DNA of 7,972 nucleotides from Pontiella desulfatans (GTDB lineage Bacteria > Verrucomicrobiota > Kiritimatiellia > Kiritimatiellales > Pontiellaceae), in the NCBI GenBank assembly GCA_029287275.1, contig JARFRL010000168.1, positions 1 to 7,972 on the forward strand. The letters run 5' to 3'. The position numbers and the translations under genes are program-made. The notes beneath the pieces were generated by a model. It saw nothing but the letters and a program-made list of their open reading frames with translations, was not told the DNA's origin and did not search any database. Positions 6,254 through 7,972 of this stretch are shown one piece after another (position 1 is the stretch's first letter; every line of letters starts with the position of its first letter).

Positions 6254-7972
6254 TCAAAAATCTGGACATACACGCGCTGGAACGCATGCGAATCCGCCTC
6301 AACCGGCTCTATGGGCCGAGCCAGGTCGAGCATTTGCTCGAGCGCATGGTCGCGCTGGTCGGGCGCTACGGCGTGGGGCTCGAGGGCTTCAGCGACGCCG
6401 ACCCGTGGGACGAAACCTCCGCGGTGCTGATCACCTACGGCGACATGATCCAGGCCGAGGGCGAGGCGCCGCTCGCGGTGCTGAAACGCTTCTCGGATCG
6501 GCATCTGAGCGGGGCGATCAACACGGTGCACATCCTGCCGTTTTGTCCCTATTCCTCCGACGACGGCTTCTCCGTGATCGATTACCGCCTGGTGGATCCG
6601 AAGCTCGGCAACTGGGCCGACGTGGAGGAGCTCGGCCACGGCTTCCGGCTGATGTATGATCTGGTGTTGAACCACTGCTCGCGCAAGAGCAAGTGGTTCG
6701 CGGACTTCGTCAACCACATCGCGCCGTACCGCGACTTCTTCATCGAGGCCGATCCGGAAGAGGACCTCTCCGCCGTCACTCGGCCGCGGGCGCTGCCCTT
6801 GCTCACGCCGGTGCACACGCAGCATGGCGACACGCACGTCTGGACCACCTTCAGCGACGATCAGATGGATCTCAACTTCGCGAACCCGGACGTGCTGTTC
6901 GAGTTTCTCGACATTCTGCTGTTCTACGTGGCCAAGGGCGCGACGATCGTCCGGCTCGACGCGATCGCGTATCTCTGGAAGCGGATCGGCACCTCCTGCA
7001 TCCATCTCGAACAAACCCACGAAGTGGTGAAGTTGATGCGCGACCTGCTCGACATGGTCGCGCCGGAAGTCGTGCTGCTCACGGAGACCAACGTGCCGCA
7101 CGAGGAAAACATCTCCTACTTCGGCGACGGCGACGAGGCGCACATGGTTTATCAGTTCAGTCTGCCGCCGCTGTTGCTGCATGGATTGATCAACGGCGAC
7201 TCGACCTACCTCACCAACTGGGCCGCGTCGTTGAACGAGCTGCCCGCGAAGTGCACCTATTTCAATTTCACCGCGTCGCACGACGGCGTCGGCGTTCGGC
7301 CGTTGCAAGGGATCGTGCCGAACGAGGAACTCATGAAACTCGCGGCGCGGATGAAGGAACTCGGCGGCCACGTTTCCATGAAGGCGAACGCGGATGGAAC
7401 CGAAAGTCCGTACGAAATGAACATCACCTATTTCGACGCGCTGGGCGACGATCCGAACACCGTGACCGACGCGCACCTCGCGCGCTTCCTCTGCTCGCAG
7501 ACCGTGGCGATGGCGCTGCGCGGCGTGCCCGCGCTTTATTTCCACAGCCTGACCGCGACGCGCAACAATCTGGCGGGCGTCGAGGAAACCGGCCGCGCCC
7601 GCACCATCAACCGGCTCAAATGGAACGAAGCGGAGCTCGAGGAAAAACTCGCCGACGCGTCGACGCCCGCCGCGCGCGCGATGAAGGAGCTGACTCGCCG
7701 ATTGGCGTGCCGCTCGCAGCACAAGGTGTTTCATCCCGACGCGGCGCAGACGGTCGTGAATCTCGGGAGCGAGTGGTTCGCGCTGGAACGCGAGTGGGAC
7801 GACGAGCGCGTGGTGTGCGTCAGCAATTTCTCGGATCAATACCAGGAGCTGCTGATCGACGACCGGCTCTACCGACTGAATCGGTGCGACGCCTGCCACG
7901 ATCTGCTTTCCGGCCGTCGCTACATGGGCGACGGAAAAGTGGTTCCGTTCGAGCCCTACCAGACCGTTTGGC
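6250..7972 (+). CDS. GH13_18 sucrose-phosphorylase-like enzyme, probably glucosylglycerate phosphorylase (3' partial)
   Basis: The 574 visible codons are open to the right edge. The visible C-terminus (FEPYQTVW) resembles the family's end, so probably only a few residues are missing. The family cleaves alpha-glucosides with phosphate, giving alpha-glucose 1-phosphate; with glucosylglycerate the other product is D-glycerate. The (beta/alpha)8 motifs are intact: LPFCPYSSDDGFSVIDY (96-112), DLVLNHCS (137-144), VRLDAIAYLWK with nucleophile D237, LLTETN with acid/base E279, and TASHDGVG with transition-state Asp D345. The RPR (178-180) and VWTTFSDDQMDLNF (197-210) segments are typical of the non-sucrose branches of the subfamily. 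The ATG overlaps the upstream stop as ATGA, with AGGGG eight bases before it. Proximity to gpgS favours glucosylglycerate over sucrose or glucosylglycerol; this is inference, so subfamily is near certain but substrate less so. Confidence 0.87.
   Translation, partial: MIKNLDIHALERMRIRLNRLYGPSQVEHLLERMVALVGRYGVGLEGFSDADPWDETSAVLITYGDMIQAEGEAPLAVLKRFSDRHLSGAINTVHILPFCPYSSDDGFSVIDYRLVDPKLGNWADVEELGHGFRLMYDLVLNHCSRKSKWFADFVNHIAPYRDFFIEADPEEDLSAVTRPRALPLLTPVHTQHGDTHVWTTFSDDQMDLNFANPDVLFEFLDILLFYVAKGATIVRLDAIAYLWKRIGTSCIHLEQTHEVVKLMRDLLDMVAPEVVLLTETNVPHEENISYFGDGDEAHMVYQFSLPPLLLHGLINGDSTYLTNWAASLNELPAKCTYFNFTASHDGVGVRPLQGIVPNEELMKLAARMKELGGHVSMKANADGTESPYEMNITYFDALGDDPNTVTDAHLARFLCSQTVAMALRGVPALYFHSLTATRNNLAGVEETGRARTINRLKWNEAELEEKLADASTPAARAMKELTRRLACRSQHKVFHPDAAQTVVNLGSEWFALEREWDDERVVCVSNFSDQYQELLIDDRLYRLNRCDACHDLLSGRRYMGDGKVVPFEPYQTVW

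Noticed and set aside
6190..7899. A 569-codon minus-strand frame opposite the GH13_18 gene
   Set aside because: The plus-strand frame has all GH13 catalytic motifs and a coupled start. The antisense translation is His/Arg/Val/Glu-rich with no recognisable domain.
1..7972. CRISPR array, insertion sequence, attachment site or rRNA
   Set aside because: I saw no regularly spaced repeats, no transposase or integrase motifs, no terminal inverted repeats around the toxin-antitoxin module, and no rRNA-like stretches.

Overview
The window comes from a GC-rich bacterium. Genes have Shine-Dalgarno sites of the canonical AGGAG type, and are packed into tight, overlapping operons. The sequence alone does not fix the phylum. 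The gene content (glucosyl-3-phosphoglycerate synthase next to a GH13 subfamily 18 phosphorylase) fits bacteria that make glucosylglycerate-type compatible solutes, such as some planctomycetes, spirochaetes, Thermotogales relatives and other salt- or heat-adapted lineages.

Layout. Positions 1-54 end with a strong rho-independent terminator for a + strand gene lying left of the window. Positions 55-411 hold no gene I can support. Positions 412-1049 are a compact type II toxin-antitoxin module on the minus strand (Phd/YefM-like antitoxin, RelE/ParE-like toxin). It is clearly more AT-rich than its surroundings and has its own promoter and a perfect 11-bp inverted-repeat operator, so it looks like an acquired cassette. 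Positions 1174-1229 carry a probable terminator for the next minus-strand operon.

The core is a divergent locus of sugar-glycerate metabolism. On the minus strand (4833 down to 1267) three overlapping genes encode an M20-like metallopeptidase homologue that lacks the catalytic Glu-Glu pair, GpgS (glucosyl-3-phosphoglycerate synthase), and a 474-residue GT-B glycosyltransferase. On the plus strand (4991 to the right edge) a 420-residue GT4-type glycosyltransferase overlaps by 4 bp a GH13_18 phosphorylase, probably glucosylglycerate phosphorylase, which runs off the right edge almost complete. A 157-bp intergenic region between the operons holds candidate divergent promoters.

Proposed joint role (inference): GpgS makes glucosyl-3-phosphoglycerate from an NDP-glucose and 3-phosphoglycerate. 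One or both GT-B enzymes may extend it, for example with mannose towards mannosylglucosylglycerate. The GH13_18 enzyme can recover alpha-glucose 1-phosphate and glycerate by phosphorolysis of glucosylglycerate. No GpgP- or MggB-type phosphatase is in the window. The role of the M20-like protein is unknown and is the most interesting open question here.
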